Of a DNA stretch of 43,135 nucleotides, positions 25,541 through 31,922 are shown in pieces; within the stretch, counting starts at the first letter, position 1; each line of letters begins with the position of its first letter. This DNA is from Sinomonas susongensis (GTDB lineage Bacteria; Actinomycetota; Actinomycetes; Actinomycetales; Micrococcaceae), in contig NZ_SSNH01000017.1 of assembly GCF_005877005.1 (NCBI RefSeq), positions 1-43,135 on the forward strand, read 5' to 3'. The notes under the pieces are model-generated. The model searched no databases, was not told where the DNA came from, and saw nothing but the letters and a program-made list of their open reading frames with translations. Made by a program: the position numbers and the translations under genes.

Positions 25541-25609
25541 CCTGTAAACAGGCCACCATTGTCATTTAAGGGGCAGTTTCGCCTCAGCTGGGGGGCGATT
25601 TCGCCCCAG
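25541..25609 (+). promoter_or_regulatory. Palindrome and 18-bp direct repeat upstream of the stress gene
   Basis: CCTGTAAACAGG (25541-25552) is a perfect dyad. Downstream, GGGGCAGTTTCGCCTCAG (25570-25587) and GGGGCGATTTCGCCCCAG (25592-25609) are near-identical (15 of 18) at a spacing of 22 bases, about two helical turns. The second contains the perfect inverted repeat GGGGCG-ATTT-CGCCCC. The block ends 34 bases before the universal stress protein start and looks regulatory, either a response-regulator site or an RNA hairpin. Confidence 0.45.
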
Positions 25610-25643
25610 AGCCCCAAGCGGGTTCGCGGACAAGGAGGACGCC

Positions 25644-26678
25644 ATGGCAGACCAGCGCGACCGGGAGACCGGCCAGAGCCTGGGTGGAGACGCCGCGCTT
25701 CCGACCGGCATCGTCGTCGGAGTGGACGGCTCGGACCACGGGCGCTGCGCGCTCGCCTGGGCGGCGAAGGAGGCGCAGCGGCGCCGTCGTCCGCTCCACG
25801 TCGTCACGGCCTACAGCGTCCCCATCTTCGCGGCCTCGGGGCTCGACGGCGGCTACTCGACGATCGACGACAACGTCATCCAGGAAGGCGCGAAAGCAGT
25901 CCTCCAGGAGGCCCTTGACTCCTTGGGCGCGTACGACGACGTCGAGATCACCTCGTCGGTCGAGAGCGGCGACGCCGCTGGGGTCCTCCTGCAGTTCTCT
26001 GAGAACGCCGAACTCCTGGTCTTCGGAACCCGCGGCCGGGGAGGCTTCGTGGGCCGGCTCCTGGGCTCGGTGAGCAGCGCCCTCCCGGCCCACGCCAAGT
26101 GCACCACCGTGACCGTCCCGCTCCGGTCCGCCGAGCGGCTGGGTGAGCGGGTCGGCGGCCGACGGACCCGTGAGGAGGCGGGGGGAGGCGCGAAGGCCGT
26201 CGAGCCCGTCGTCGCCGTCGGCGTGGACGGCTCGGAGCAGGCTCGAGCCGCGGTCCTGGTGGCCGCGGAAGAAGCCATGCTGCTGGGTGTGCCGCTGCGG
26301 GTCGTGTGCGCGGTGCCCCAGTTCAGCGGGAGCCTCGCCTGGGTTCCTGCGCCCGTAGACCGTGAACAGCTCTTCCGCGACATCCAGACTCAGCTCAAGG
26401 CAGGAACCGCGTGGCTCCAGAGCCACTTCCCCGATCTCGAGGTGCAGACGAGCCTCGTGGACGGCGCGCCGGTCGACGTCCTCGTGAACGCGAGCAGCTC
26501 GGTCGAGCTGCTGGTCCTCGGAACCCGCGGGCACGGCGGCTTCGCCGGCATGCTCTTGGGCTCGACGACCGACGGCGTCCTCCACCATGCGAGGGGCCCG
26601 GTCATGGTCGTGCCGGACCACGAGGATCCGCGGCTCGCCGATCGGCCGCAGTTCGGGCCGATGCTGACCACTACGTAG
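25644..26678 (+). CDS. Universal stress protein with two Usp domains
   Basis: A 344-residue cytoplasmic protein with tandem UspA folds. Domain 1 (about 21-160) begins GIVVGVDGSDHGRCALAWAA and carries the ATP-binding-type motif GTRGRGGFVGRLLGSVSSAL; domain 2 (about 188-325) begins VVAVGVDGSEQARAAVLVAA and carries GTRGHGGFAGMLLGSTTDGV. Both keep the G-2x-G-9x-G-(S/T) pattern, so both should bind ATP. Role: stress survival, family level only. A strong AAGGAGG sequence precedes the ATG at 25644. The region upstream has a palindrome and a repeated hairpin unit. Confidence 0.93.
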   Translation: MADQRDRETGQSLGGDAALPTGIVVGVDGSDHGRCALAWAAKEAQRRRRPLHVVTAYSVPIFAASGLDGGYSTIDDNVIQEGAKAVLQEALDSLGAYDDVEITSSVESGDAAGVLLQFSENAELLVFGTRGRGGFVGRLLGSVSSALPAHAKCTTVTVPLRSAERLGERVGGRRTREEAGGGAKAVEPVVAVGVDGSEQARAAVLVAAEEAMLLGVPLRVVCAVPQFSGSLAWVPAPVDREQLFRDIQTQLKAGTAWLQSHFPDLEVQTSLVDGAPVDVLVNASSSVELLVLGTRGHGGFAGMLLGSTTDGVLHHARGPVMVVPDHEDPRLADRPQFGPMLTTT

Positions 26679-26698
26679 CCTCTCCGGCCTCTCCGGAC

Positions 26699-26743
26699 GC
26701 CCGGCAGCCGGGCTAGCCTCTAGTAGCAGCGGGGCTGGGCCCC
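26699..26743. terminator. Two short hairpins between convergent genes
   Basis: GCCCGG-CAG-CCGGGC (26699-26713) and GGGGC-TGG-GCCCC (26731-26743) lie between the convergent universal stress protein and NlpC/P60 genes. A CTAGTAGC repeat flanks the second. Probable terminators, one per strand. Confidence 0.5.
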
Positions 26744-28257
26744 TAGTAGCGGGCGACGGTCGGCCAGACGCCCGACATCCAGGCGAGCGGCGTGACGGTG
26801 ATGCCGTCGGTCGGGTTGAGGGCGTTCACGATCTGCCCGTTCCCGATGTAGATGCCTACGTGGTAGAAGTTGCCGGGCGTGCCGAAGACCACGAGGTCGC
26901 CGGGCTGTGCCGCGGACAGGGGGACGTGGACGGGCGCCGAGTCATACTGCGCCGTTGCCGTGCGGGGGACCCAGATGCCTGCCGCGTTGAACGAGTACCA
27001 GACGAGGCCCGAGCAGTCGAAGCCCGTCGGCCCTGTTCCGCCCCACAGGTAGTAGTAGGGGGGCCCGACCTTGGACATTGCGACGTTGATGGCCGCCTGG
27101 ATGCCTGATCCGGTGGGCTGTGGAGCAGGTGCCGGTGCAGGATCTGGGGTCGGCGCTGGGGCCGGGGCCGGCGCGGGAGCCGGGGCTGGCGCGGGAGCGG
27201 GAGCCGGGGCTGGCGCCGGAGCGGGGGCTGGCGCGGGAGCTGGGGCCGGCGCAGGAGCAGGTGCTGGGGCGGGCGCAAGTGAAGAGGGCTGCCCGTTGGA
27301 CGCAGGCTGAAGCGTCGACGTCGACTGGACCGTGTTGCCGCTGGATGCATTGCCGGTGGACGAGGTACCCGCAGCGCCCGCCGCGGTGCTGCCACCCGCC
27401 GTCGTCTGGCCTGCCTGTGTCTGGCCCGTCTGGCTCTGAGCCTGCGACTGGCTGTTCGCCGCGCTGGTCGACGCGGCGAGGAGGGCGGCGTACTGCTGCT
27501 GCTGCCGTTGGCGTTCGAGCCCTGCCACACGCTCCTGCTCGAGGGCGACCGTCGTGTTCTGGAGGGTTGCGAGTTGCCCCACGAGCGTCGCGCGTTGGGC
27601 CGTCGCCTGCTGGACGGCCTGCTGATGCGAGGTGTTGGCGGCGTCCGCCGCTGACTTCGCCTGCTGGGCGGCCTTGGCGGCGTCGTCCGCTGCCTGCGCG
27701 GCCTGGTCCGCCTGGTCCCGGAGCTGCTTCGATATCTCGGCAGCCTGCTGGGCAGAACTGAAGGCGGCGCTGCGCCGCTCGTCGATGGACTGCAGCGCGG
27801 CCGCCCGGTCGAGCACCGCCCCGCCGTTGTCAGCGACGAAAGCCTGGACGTTCGGATTGAGGCCGCCGCTCCGGTAGAGCTCGGCGGCGAGCGCCCCGAC
27901 AGCCTTGCGAGCGGCCTGGTCCGCGGCTGCCGCGGAGTCGGCCTTGGCGCGCGCCTGCTGGGCCTGGGTCCGGCGCTGGTCGAGGGTGACGAGGGAGATG
28001 CTGTAGGCATCGTTGGCGCGCATCGCATCGGTACTGCTGCGGGCCAACGCGTCCTGGGCGGTGAGGATCAGTCCCTCGACGCGGCTGACCTCGGAGGCAG
28101 TCGCGTCGGCGTTCGCCTTGGCCGCGTTGATCTCCTGCGGCGTCGGGATGCTCGGATCGTCTGCGGTTGCAGGGCCGGCTGCGAGGGTGAGGACAAGTCC
28201 TGCGGCAGCGCCGATGGCGGCCAGCGCTCGGCCAGCGGACTTCACGTTCATCTCCAT
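26743..28257 (-). CDS. Secreted NlpC/P60 peptidoglycan hydrolase with coiled coil and Ala-Pro linker
   Basis: A 504-residue exported protein. Signal peptide about 1-32 (hydrophobic GAAAGLVLTLAAGPATA), then a long Ala/Gln-rich helical coiled coil (about 35-265), a Ser/Thr/Gln-rich stretch, an (Ala-Pro) repeat of roughly 25 units (about 330-380), and a C-terminal NlpC/P60 endopeptidase (about 383-504). The catalytic Cys is 415 in GFDCSGLVWYSF and the His is 466 in NFYHVGIYIGNG. The layout is that of RipA-like D,L-endopeptidases that cut peptidoglycan stems; the Ala-Pro linker probably spans the wall. GAGG five bases before the ATG at 28257 is the likely ribosome-binding site; ATG 28251 is possible. 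A hairpin touches the ribosome-binding site. Confidence 0.92.
   Translation of the reverse strand: MEMNVKSAGRALAAIGAAAGLVLTLAAGPATADDPSIPTPQEINAAKANADATASEVSRVEGLILTAQDALARSSTDAMRANDAYSISLVTLDQRRTQAQQARAKADSAAAADQAARKAVGALAAELYRSGGLNPNVQAFVADNGGAVLDRAAALQSIDERRSAAFSSAQQAAEISKQLRDQADQAAQAADDAAKAAQQAKSAADAANTSHQQAVQQATAQRATLVGQLATLQNTTVALEQERVAGLERQRQQQQYAALLAASTSAANSQSQAQSQTGQTQAGQTTAGGSTAAGAAGTSSTGNASSGNTVQSTSTLQPASNGQPSSLAPAPAPAPAPAPAPAPAPAPAPAPAPAPAPAPAPAPAPAPAPTPDPAPAPAPQPTGSGIQAAINVAMSKVGPPYYYLWGGTGPTGFDCSGLVWYSFNAAGIWVPRTATAQYDSAPVHVPLSAAQPGDLVVFGTPGNFYHVGIYIGNGQIVNALNPTDGITVTPLAWMSGVWPTVARY
27112..27285. repeat. Hexanucleotide tandem repeat coding (Ala-Pro)n
   Basis: A period-6 GC-rich repeat inside the NlpC/P60 gene, with larger near-identical 12-24 base units (variants of GCCGGGGCTGGCGCGGGAGC on the plus strand). 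It keeps the reading frame and encodes about 25 Ala-Pro dipeptides. Such tracts change length by slippage in multiples of two residues without frameshift. Confidence 0.85.
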
Positions 28258-28262
28258 GCATA

Positions 28263-28316
28263 CCTCGTAGCCTCGATGTTTCCCCAGTCGAGGCTACGGA
28301 CCAATTGTCACAATTG
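28263..28316 (-). promoter_or_regulatory. Leader hairpin and palindrome of the NlpC/P60 gene
   Basis: On the minus strand a perfect 10-bp hairpin, GTAGCCTCGA/TCGAGGCTAC (28267-28276 with 28288-28297, 11-base loop), ends directly at the GAGG ribosome-binding site (28263-28266). Upstream, CAATTGTCACAATTG (28302-28316) is a perfect palindrome around one central base. It does not contain the conserved parts of the c-di-AMP riboswitch that precedes many such genes. Confidence 0.55.
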
Positions 28317-28401
28317 CAACAATGGTCACAGACGTAGCTTAAACAACAAGAGTGTCATTTCGTCTCAAGAAGGATGGCGTGTCGCACGAAGGAGAGGGCC
28401 G

Positions 28402-28773
28402 TCAGTCCCAGCCGAGTTCGTGGAGTCTCGCGTCGCTGATGCCGAAGTGGTGCGCCACCTCGTGGACGACGGTCACGAGCACCTCGCGCTCGACCTCCTC
28501 CCGGCTGCGGCAGATCGCCAGGATCGGTTCGCGGAAGATGGTGATCCGGTCCGGCAGGGACCCCGCCCCGTACCATGAGTCCCGTTCCGTGAGCGGGATC
28601 CCCTCGTACAGGCCGAGCAGCGTGGTGTGTGGGTCGTCGTGGGGCCCGGGGTGATAGCGGTCCTCGATGAAGACGGCCACGTTGTCCATTCGAGATGCCA
28701 GCCGTCGCGGGATCCGGGCGAGGGCCGCGTCGACGGCCGCCTCGAACTCGTCCTCGTCCATCCACGCGCGCAT
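28402..28773 (-). CDS. Zincin-like metallopeptidase family protein (DUF1025 type)
   Basis: A 123-residue cytoplasmic protein with the metal-binding motif VVHEVAHHFGISDARLHELG near its C-terminus, giving a HExxH plus downstream Glu. The rest (AAVDAALARIPRRLASRMDN, AVFIEDRYHPGPHD, LLGLYEGIPLTERDSWYG, LPDRITIFREPIL) matches the small zincin-like family PF06262. Substrate unknown. Start: the ATG at 28773 is preceded by TAGCAT (28781-28786) at 7 bases and no Shine-Dalgarno, as in the leaderless genes of this window; ATG 28782 and ATG 28761 are alternatives. Confidence 0.82.
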   Translation of the reverse strand: MRAWMDEDEFEAAVDAALARIPRRLASRMDNVAVFIEDRYHPGPHDDPHTTLLGLYEGIPLTERDSWYGAGSLPDRITIFREPILAICRSREEVEREVLVTVVHEVAHHFGISDARLHELGWD

Positions 28774-28817
28774 GGGCGCCATGCTAGCCGGGCCCGGCGC
28801 GATCTGGACGCGGCGAT

Positions 28818-28846
28818 TTGTGGGCGACGGTGGCACCCCGTATAGT
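28818..28846 (+). promoter_or_regulatory. Promoter of tRNA-Glu
   Basis: TTGTGG (28818-28823), a 17-bp spacer and TATAGT (28841-28846, 5/6 to consensus), about 57 bases before the tRNA. The best -10 box in this part of the window. Confidence 0.65.
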
Positions 28847-28903
28847 TTTCTGCGTCCACTTCGACTGGGATGCCCCGCAGGGGGAGTCTCGTGAGGTTCT
28901 CAG

Positions 28904-28976
28904 GCCCCCATCGTCTAGCGGCCTAGGACACCGCCCTTTCACGGCGGCGGCACGGGTTCGAATCCCGTTGGGGGTA
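28904..28976 (+). tRNA. tRNA-Glu (anticodon TTC)
   Basis: A 73-base cloverleaf: acceptor GCCCCCA/TGGGGGT with discriminator A, anticodon stem CCGCC/GGCGG with loop CTTTCAC (TTC at 28938-28940), T-loop TTCGAAT. The 3' CCA is not encoded. Confidence 0.97.
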
Positions 28977-28988
28977 CAAGATCTGGTT

Positions 28989-29018
28989 TTGGATCACGAC
29001 CTGCGGGTCTGCTAGGAT
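28989..29018 (+). promoter_or_regulatory. Possible promoter of tRNA-Asp
   Basis: TTGGAT (28989-28994), an 18-bp spacer and TAGGAT (29013-29018), 38 bases before tRNA-Asp. tRNA-Phe, 49 bases beyond tRNA-Asp, is likely read from the same start. Confidence 0.5.
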
Positions 29019-29056
29019 TTAGATCTTGTGAGCGAGGGAGACCTCGGACATTTCAA

Positions 29057-29130
29057 GGCCCTGTAGCGCAGTTGGTTAGCGCGCCGCCCTGTCACGGCGG
29101 AGGTCGCGGGTTCAAGTCCCGTCAGGGTCG
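29057..29130 (+). tRNA. tRNA-Asp (anticodon GTC)
   Basis: A 74-base cloverleaf: acceptor GGCCCTG/CAGGGTC, discriminator G, anticodon stem CCGCC/GGCGG with GTC at 29091-29093, T-loop TTCAAGT. CCA not encoded. Confidence 0.97.
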
Positions 29131-29179
29131 CTTCGACGACTGACTCTGGTCAAGTTGTCAACGGTGATTGACTCACCGG

Positions 29180-29252
29180 GGCTCTGTAGCTCAGTTGGTA
29201 GAGCGTTCGACTGAAAATCGAAAGGTCACCGGATCGACGCCGGTCGGAGCCA
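29180..29252 (+). tRNA. tRNA-Phe (anticodon GAA)
   Basis: A 73-base cloverleaf: acceptor GGCTCTG/CGGAGCC with one G-U pair, discriminator A, anticodon stem TCGAC... with GAA at 29213-29215. The T-arm is ACCGG-ATCGACG-CCGGT, so the T-loop begins with A instead of the near-universal T54. CCA not encoded. Confidence 0.95.
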
Positions 29253-29257
29253 CAACG

Positions 29258-29283
29258 GAAACCCCCGAGAAATCGGGGGTTTC
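29258..29283 (+). terminator. Intrinsic terminator of the tRNA cluster
   Basis: GAAACCCCCGA pairs perfectly with TCGGGGGTTTC (11 bp) around a GAAA tetraloop, followed by GTGTTTT. The clearest intrinsic terminator in the window. Confidence 0.9.
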
Positions 29284-29285
29284 GT

Positions 29286-29311
29286 GTTTTAAGCCGTACT
29301 AAGGTGGGATC
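29286..29311 (+). promoter_or_regulatory. Candidate alternative-sigma promoter of the Asp23 operon
   Basis: GTTT (29286-29289), 16 bases, then GGGATC (29306-29311) resembles the GTTT-N14-16-GGGTAT promoter of SigB/SigF-type stress sigma factors. It lies about 40 bases before the first gene of the operon and overlaps the end of the tRNA terminator. Confidence 0.35.
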
Positions 29312-29351
29312 AGGCTCACTGACCTGCGAGGGCGACGGCGAGGGGAACGGA

Positions 29352-29864
29352 ATGGAGCAATACCCAGAGGTGCGACCGGGCCCGCCCGCGTACGCCGTGG
29401 ATCCCCCCGAGTCCGGTGGTCCTCCCGTCTCCGGAGTTCCTTCCGAGGCCACCGGGCGGACCGTCATCCAGGAGCAGGCGGTGGCCAAGGTCGCGGCGGC
29501 AGCTGCCCGTTCCGTCCCCGGCGTCCACTCGCTCGGCACCGCCCCCTCCCGAGCACTCGGTGCGATCCGCGATGCCGTAGGGGCTGATCATGCGGCCGGC
29601 GTACGGGCCGAGGTCGGCGAAACGCAGGCTGCCGTGGATGTCACGCTCGTCGCCAAGTATGGGGTCCCGCTGCAGAAGCTCGCGGACTCCGTTCGCGCGG
29701 CCGTCTACCTTGCCGTCGAGGAGCTCACGGGCCTGACGGTCATCGAGGTCAACGTTGAGATCGCCGATGTGTTCATCGGCGAGAGCAGGCCGGGCGACGC
29801 GCGCCAGGCGGAGGCCCCCGCGGCTCCGCGCTCGGCCGGTCCGGCCGGAATCGAGGTGCTGTGA
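29352..29864 (+). CDS. Asp23/Gls24 family envelope stress response protein
   Basis: A 170-residue soluble protein. After a Pro-rich N-terminus (about 1-40) comes the Asp23 domain: TVIQEQAVAKVAAAAARSVP, then GVRAEVGETQAAVDVTLVAK, YGVPLQKLADSVRAAVYLAV, and TGLTVIEVNVEIADVFI. Asp23 proteins are alkaline/envelope-stress proteins that attach to the membrane through AmaP-type anchors (known in staphylococci). A GAGGGGAACG region precedes the ATG at 29352. The first of five genes joined by 4-base overlaps, and the one nearest a stress-type promoter candidate. Confidence 0.92.
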   Translation: MEQYPEVRPGPPAYAVDPPESGGPPVSGVPSEATGRTVIQEQAVAKVAAAAARSVPGVHSLGTAPSRALGAIRDAVGADHAAGVRAEVGETQAAVDVTLVAKYGVPLQKLADSVRAAVYLAVEELTGLTVIEVNVEIADVFIGESRPGDARQAEAPAAPRSAGPAGIEVL

Positions 29865-30052
29865 ATCTCACCGTCGTCGGTATCGCCATAGGGGCCTTCG
29901 TCGCCTTCATGTCCTTCCAGTTCGGGGCTTGGGGCTTCATCGGATCCCTCATCTTCATGGCCATCGGTGCGATCCTCGGCCGGGTGCTCGAGGGCAAGGT
30001 GGACCTTCGCCGCGTGTGGGACGCGCTGAGCGGAAGGCGCTCGTCGTCGTGA
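29861..30052 (+). CDS. DUF2273 small membrane protein
   Basis: A 63-residue protein with two membrane helices in a hairpin (TVVGIAIGAFVAFMSFQFGA and GFIGSLIFMAIGAILGRVLE), followed by a basic tail KVDLRRVWDALSGRRSSS. It matches the DUF2273 family, regularly found beside Asp23 and AmaP. Starts with GTG overlapping the asp23 stop codon. Probably a second membrane anchor in the Asp23 assembly. Confidence 0.85.
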   Translation: MNLTVVGIAIGAFVAFMSFQFGAWGFIGSLIFMAIGAILGRVLEGKVDLRRVWDALSGRRSSS

Positions 30053-30426
30053 GCGAAAGCGCCCTCGCCGCTCGCGCGCTCGTGGGCCACAACCGCGTGA
30101 GCACTCAAGCCCTCACAAGCCTGGCCCAGGCTGCGGCCGCCGAGCAGTTCGGTGTGCGCCCCGGCGATGTCCGCGCGTCGTGGGCGGACGACGCCGGGCT
30201 CCTGGCCCTGAGCATCGTCTCGCCGATCGCCGTGCCTGATCTGGGCGAGGTCTCCGGCCCCGAGGATGTGGAGGCGGCGGGTGGCAGCGTCTGGGAACGG
30301 GCGACGGCGGCGAAGGCCGCGATCCTGCACCGCGTCTCGGGGCTGAGCGGTGCCCAATTGAGCCGCGTGGACATACGGATTGCGGGGGTCCGGCCGCGAT
30401 TCGCGCGGAAGGCGCGGGTCGCATGA
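30049..30426 (+). CDS. Divergent Asp23-like protein
   Basis: A 125-residue soluble protein with no standard name. Its order, HNRVSTQALTSLAQAAAAEQ then DVRASWADDAGLLALSIVSP and RVSGLSGAQLSRVDIRIAGV, follows the helix-strand-helix-strand order of the Asp23 protein encoded two genes upstream (VIQEQAVAKVAAAAA, VRAEVGETQAAVDVTLVA, LTGLTVIEVNVEIADV). I infer an Asp23-type fold from this parallel. GTG start overlapping the previous stop (GTGA). A partner subunit of the Asp23 complex is the simplest reading. Confidence 0.7.
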   Translation: MSESALAARALVGHNRVSTQALTSLAQAAAAEQFGVRPGDVRASWADDAGLLALSIVSPIAVPDLGEVSGPEDVEAAGGSVWERATAAKAAILHRVSGLSGAQLSRVDIRIAGVRPRFARKARVA

Positions 30427-31124
30427 GCGTTGACGCTCCGGGAACAGAGCAGGGCAGCGGTCCAGAAGGCGACGGCGCCCAGGGCCAGCCGAAAGGACCT
30501 CGGCGGAGGGCCGCGGGATCGGGAAGCACGGCGGTCGGCAGCCCCCGATCGCGCCACGGCCTCGATTCGGCACTCCGCAGGGAAACCGGCTCGGGCCGAG
30601 CGCTCGCGTCGGCGATCGTCGCGCTCATCGTCACGGTGCTGTGTGTCTACGCCCTCCTCGAGTCCACGCTGCAGGCTATCAACCAGCCTGCATGGCTCAT
30701 CGACCCGGAGAGCGCGGCCCGCTTCGTCGCGGGCCTGCCGGATGATGCCGACCGGGGCATCCTCGGGCTTCTCGGCCTCGTCGTCGCCATCGTGGGGCTC
30801 ATCTTCGTTCTCGTCGCACTCCGCCGAGGCCGCTCTGGGCGCCGATCGCTGCCCGGCGACCGGATCGCCGTCGTGCTCGACGACGAGGTTCTCGCCTCGG
30901 CGCTCGCGCGCCGCGCTCGGGGCGCGGCGACGGTGCGCCCCGAGCAGGTGACCGTCGTGCTGTCCCGGAACGAGGCGATCGTCAACGTGCGCCCGACCTC
31001 GGGGGTGCCGGTCAGCGCCGAAGCTGTGCTGGCGGCCGTGGAGGACGAGCTCCGCCGGCTCCGGCCCCAGCCCTATCCGCTTCTTCGCGTACGCGTCGCG
31101 GGCACGGGGGTGGTAGGCGCATGA
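30423..31124 (+). CDS. DUF6286-like membrane protein
   Basis: A 233-residue protein. A polar N-terminus (about 1-55, Gly/Pro/Arg-rich) is followed by two membrane helices (ALASAIVALIVTVLCVYALL and GILGLLGLVVAIVGLIFVLV) flanking an extracellular-looking loop with INQPAWLID, then a soluble C-terminal domain (about 140-233): RIAVVLDDEVLASALARRAR and VTVVLSRNEAIVNVRPTSGV. This domain repeats the strand-helix pattern of Asp23. Matches actinobacterial DUF6286 proteins of Asp23 operons. ATG overlaps the previous stop. Confidence 0.78.
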   Translation: MSVDAPGTEQGSGPEGDGAQGQPKGPRRRAAGSGSTAVGSPRSRHGLDSALRRETGSGRALASAIVALIVTVLCVYALLESTLQAINQPAWLIDPESAARFVAGLPDDADRGILGLLGLVVAIVGLIFVLVALRRGRSGRRSLPGDRIAVVLDDEVLASALARRARGAATVRPEQVTVVLSRNEAIVNVRPTSGVPVSAEAVLAAVEDELRRLRPQPYPLLRVRVAGTGVVGA

Positions 31125-31756
31125 ACGGCACACCGCGCGCTCTCAACCGCATCCTCATCCTCGTGTTCGGGCTGCTCGTGCTCGCGCTCGGCGTCCTCAT
31201 GCTCCTGCTCGCAGCCGTGCCTGCGGTGGGGGAATGGTGGAGGGTCTGGGCGCCCTCAGCCTCGCTCGATGCGGGCCGTGCCTTCGGCTCCACATTGATC
31301 CCCGGCACGCGCGTGAGCTGGCTGTGGCTCCTCGCGATGGCCCTGCTCGTGGTGGTCATCCTGGCCATGATCGGCTGGATGGCGCTGCAGGGAACCGGGC
31401 GGCGAGACCTCATCGCCTGGTCGAACCCGCCAGCCGAACACGGACTTCCCGCTACGGGAGAAGCTCCCGGCAGGGTTGCCATCGCGGCCTCGGCTGCCGA
31501 CCAGGCCCTCCGAGCCGCCCTCGCCTCACGGAAGGACCTGCTCGCCACTTCGGTCGCCGCGGTCGAGTTCGAGGGCAAGGTGGCCCTGCGGGTCCGCGTC
31601 GTGAGCCGCCAGGGCGCCGATCCCCAGGGCATCGCGAGAGAAGTCGAGCGGCTGGTCACGGGAATGGACTTGCTGTTCGGCCATGAGTGCCCGGTCCTGC
31701 TGCACATCTCGTCGGGTCCCCGAGCGCGGTTCAGCCGCGCCGAACGCGTGCGCTGA
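31121..31756 (+). CDS. amaP: AmaP-like alkaline shock response membrane anchor
   Basis: A 211-residue protein with two membrane helices (ILILVFGLLVLALGVLMLLL near 10-32 and WLWLLAMALLVVVILAMIGW near 66-88) and a cytoplasmic C-terminal domain (about 110-200: VAIAASAADQALRAALASRK, AVEFEGKVALRVRVVSRQGA). This is the AmaP layout; in staphylococci AmaP holds Asp23 at the membrane. The last gene of the five-gene operon. The ATG overlaps the previous stop. The same two-helix plus soluble-domain plan is present in the preceding gene, suggesting that the two arose by duplication. Confidence 0.85.
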   Translation: MNGTPRALNRILILVFGLLVLALGVLMLLLAAVPAVGEWWRVWAPSASLDAGRAFGSTLIPGTRVSWLWLLAMALLVVVILAMIGWMALQGTGRRDLIAWSNPPAEHGLPATGEAPGRVAIAASAADQALRAALASRKDLLATSVAAVEFEGKVALRVRVVSRQGADPQGIAREVERLVTGMDLLFGHECPVLLHISSGPRARFSRAERVR

Positions 31757-31820
31757 CCCACACCGCGGGCGGGACGTTCTGCAGTTTTCCGTACGTTTGA
31801 TCACGGAATGGAAACGTCAT

Positions 31821-31836
31821 GCGTAAGCGCTTGCAC
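31821..31836 (+). promoter_or_regulatory. LacI-type operator of the sugar importer
   Basis: GCGTAAGCGCTTGCAC centred on the perfect palindrome AAGCGCTT (31825-31832), with the central CG typical of LacI-family operators. Its right half is the -35 box, so binding would block RNA polymerase. The LacI gene at 35542 is the obvious ligand. Confidence 0.65.
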
Positions 31837-31859
31837 ACAGGTGTTGCACAGCCTATGGT
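31831..31859 (+). promoter_or_regulatory. Promoter of the sugar ABC importer operon
   Basis: TTGCAC (31831-31836, 5/6), a 17-bp spacer, TATGGT (31854-31859), 63 bases before the binding-protein start. Overlaps the LacI-type operator. Confidence 0.7.
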
Positions 31860-31922
31860 GAGGTGCGTCACACACCCCCCGGGGGCGGCGAGAGGCTGCC
31901 CCGACAGACAAGGGAGTCGAGC

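Noticed and set aside
27071-27310. 79-codon Gly-Ala repeat frame on the plus strand
   Set aside because: It is the complement of the Ala-Pro linker of the NlpC/P60 protein and has no start signals.
28258-28360. c-di-AMP (ydaO-type) riboswitch before the NlpC/P60 gene
   Set aside because: Such riboswitches are common before these genes, but the leader is too short and lacks the conserved blocks; only a simple hairpin and a palindrome are visible.
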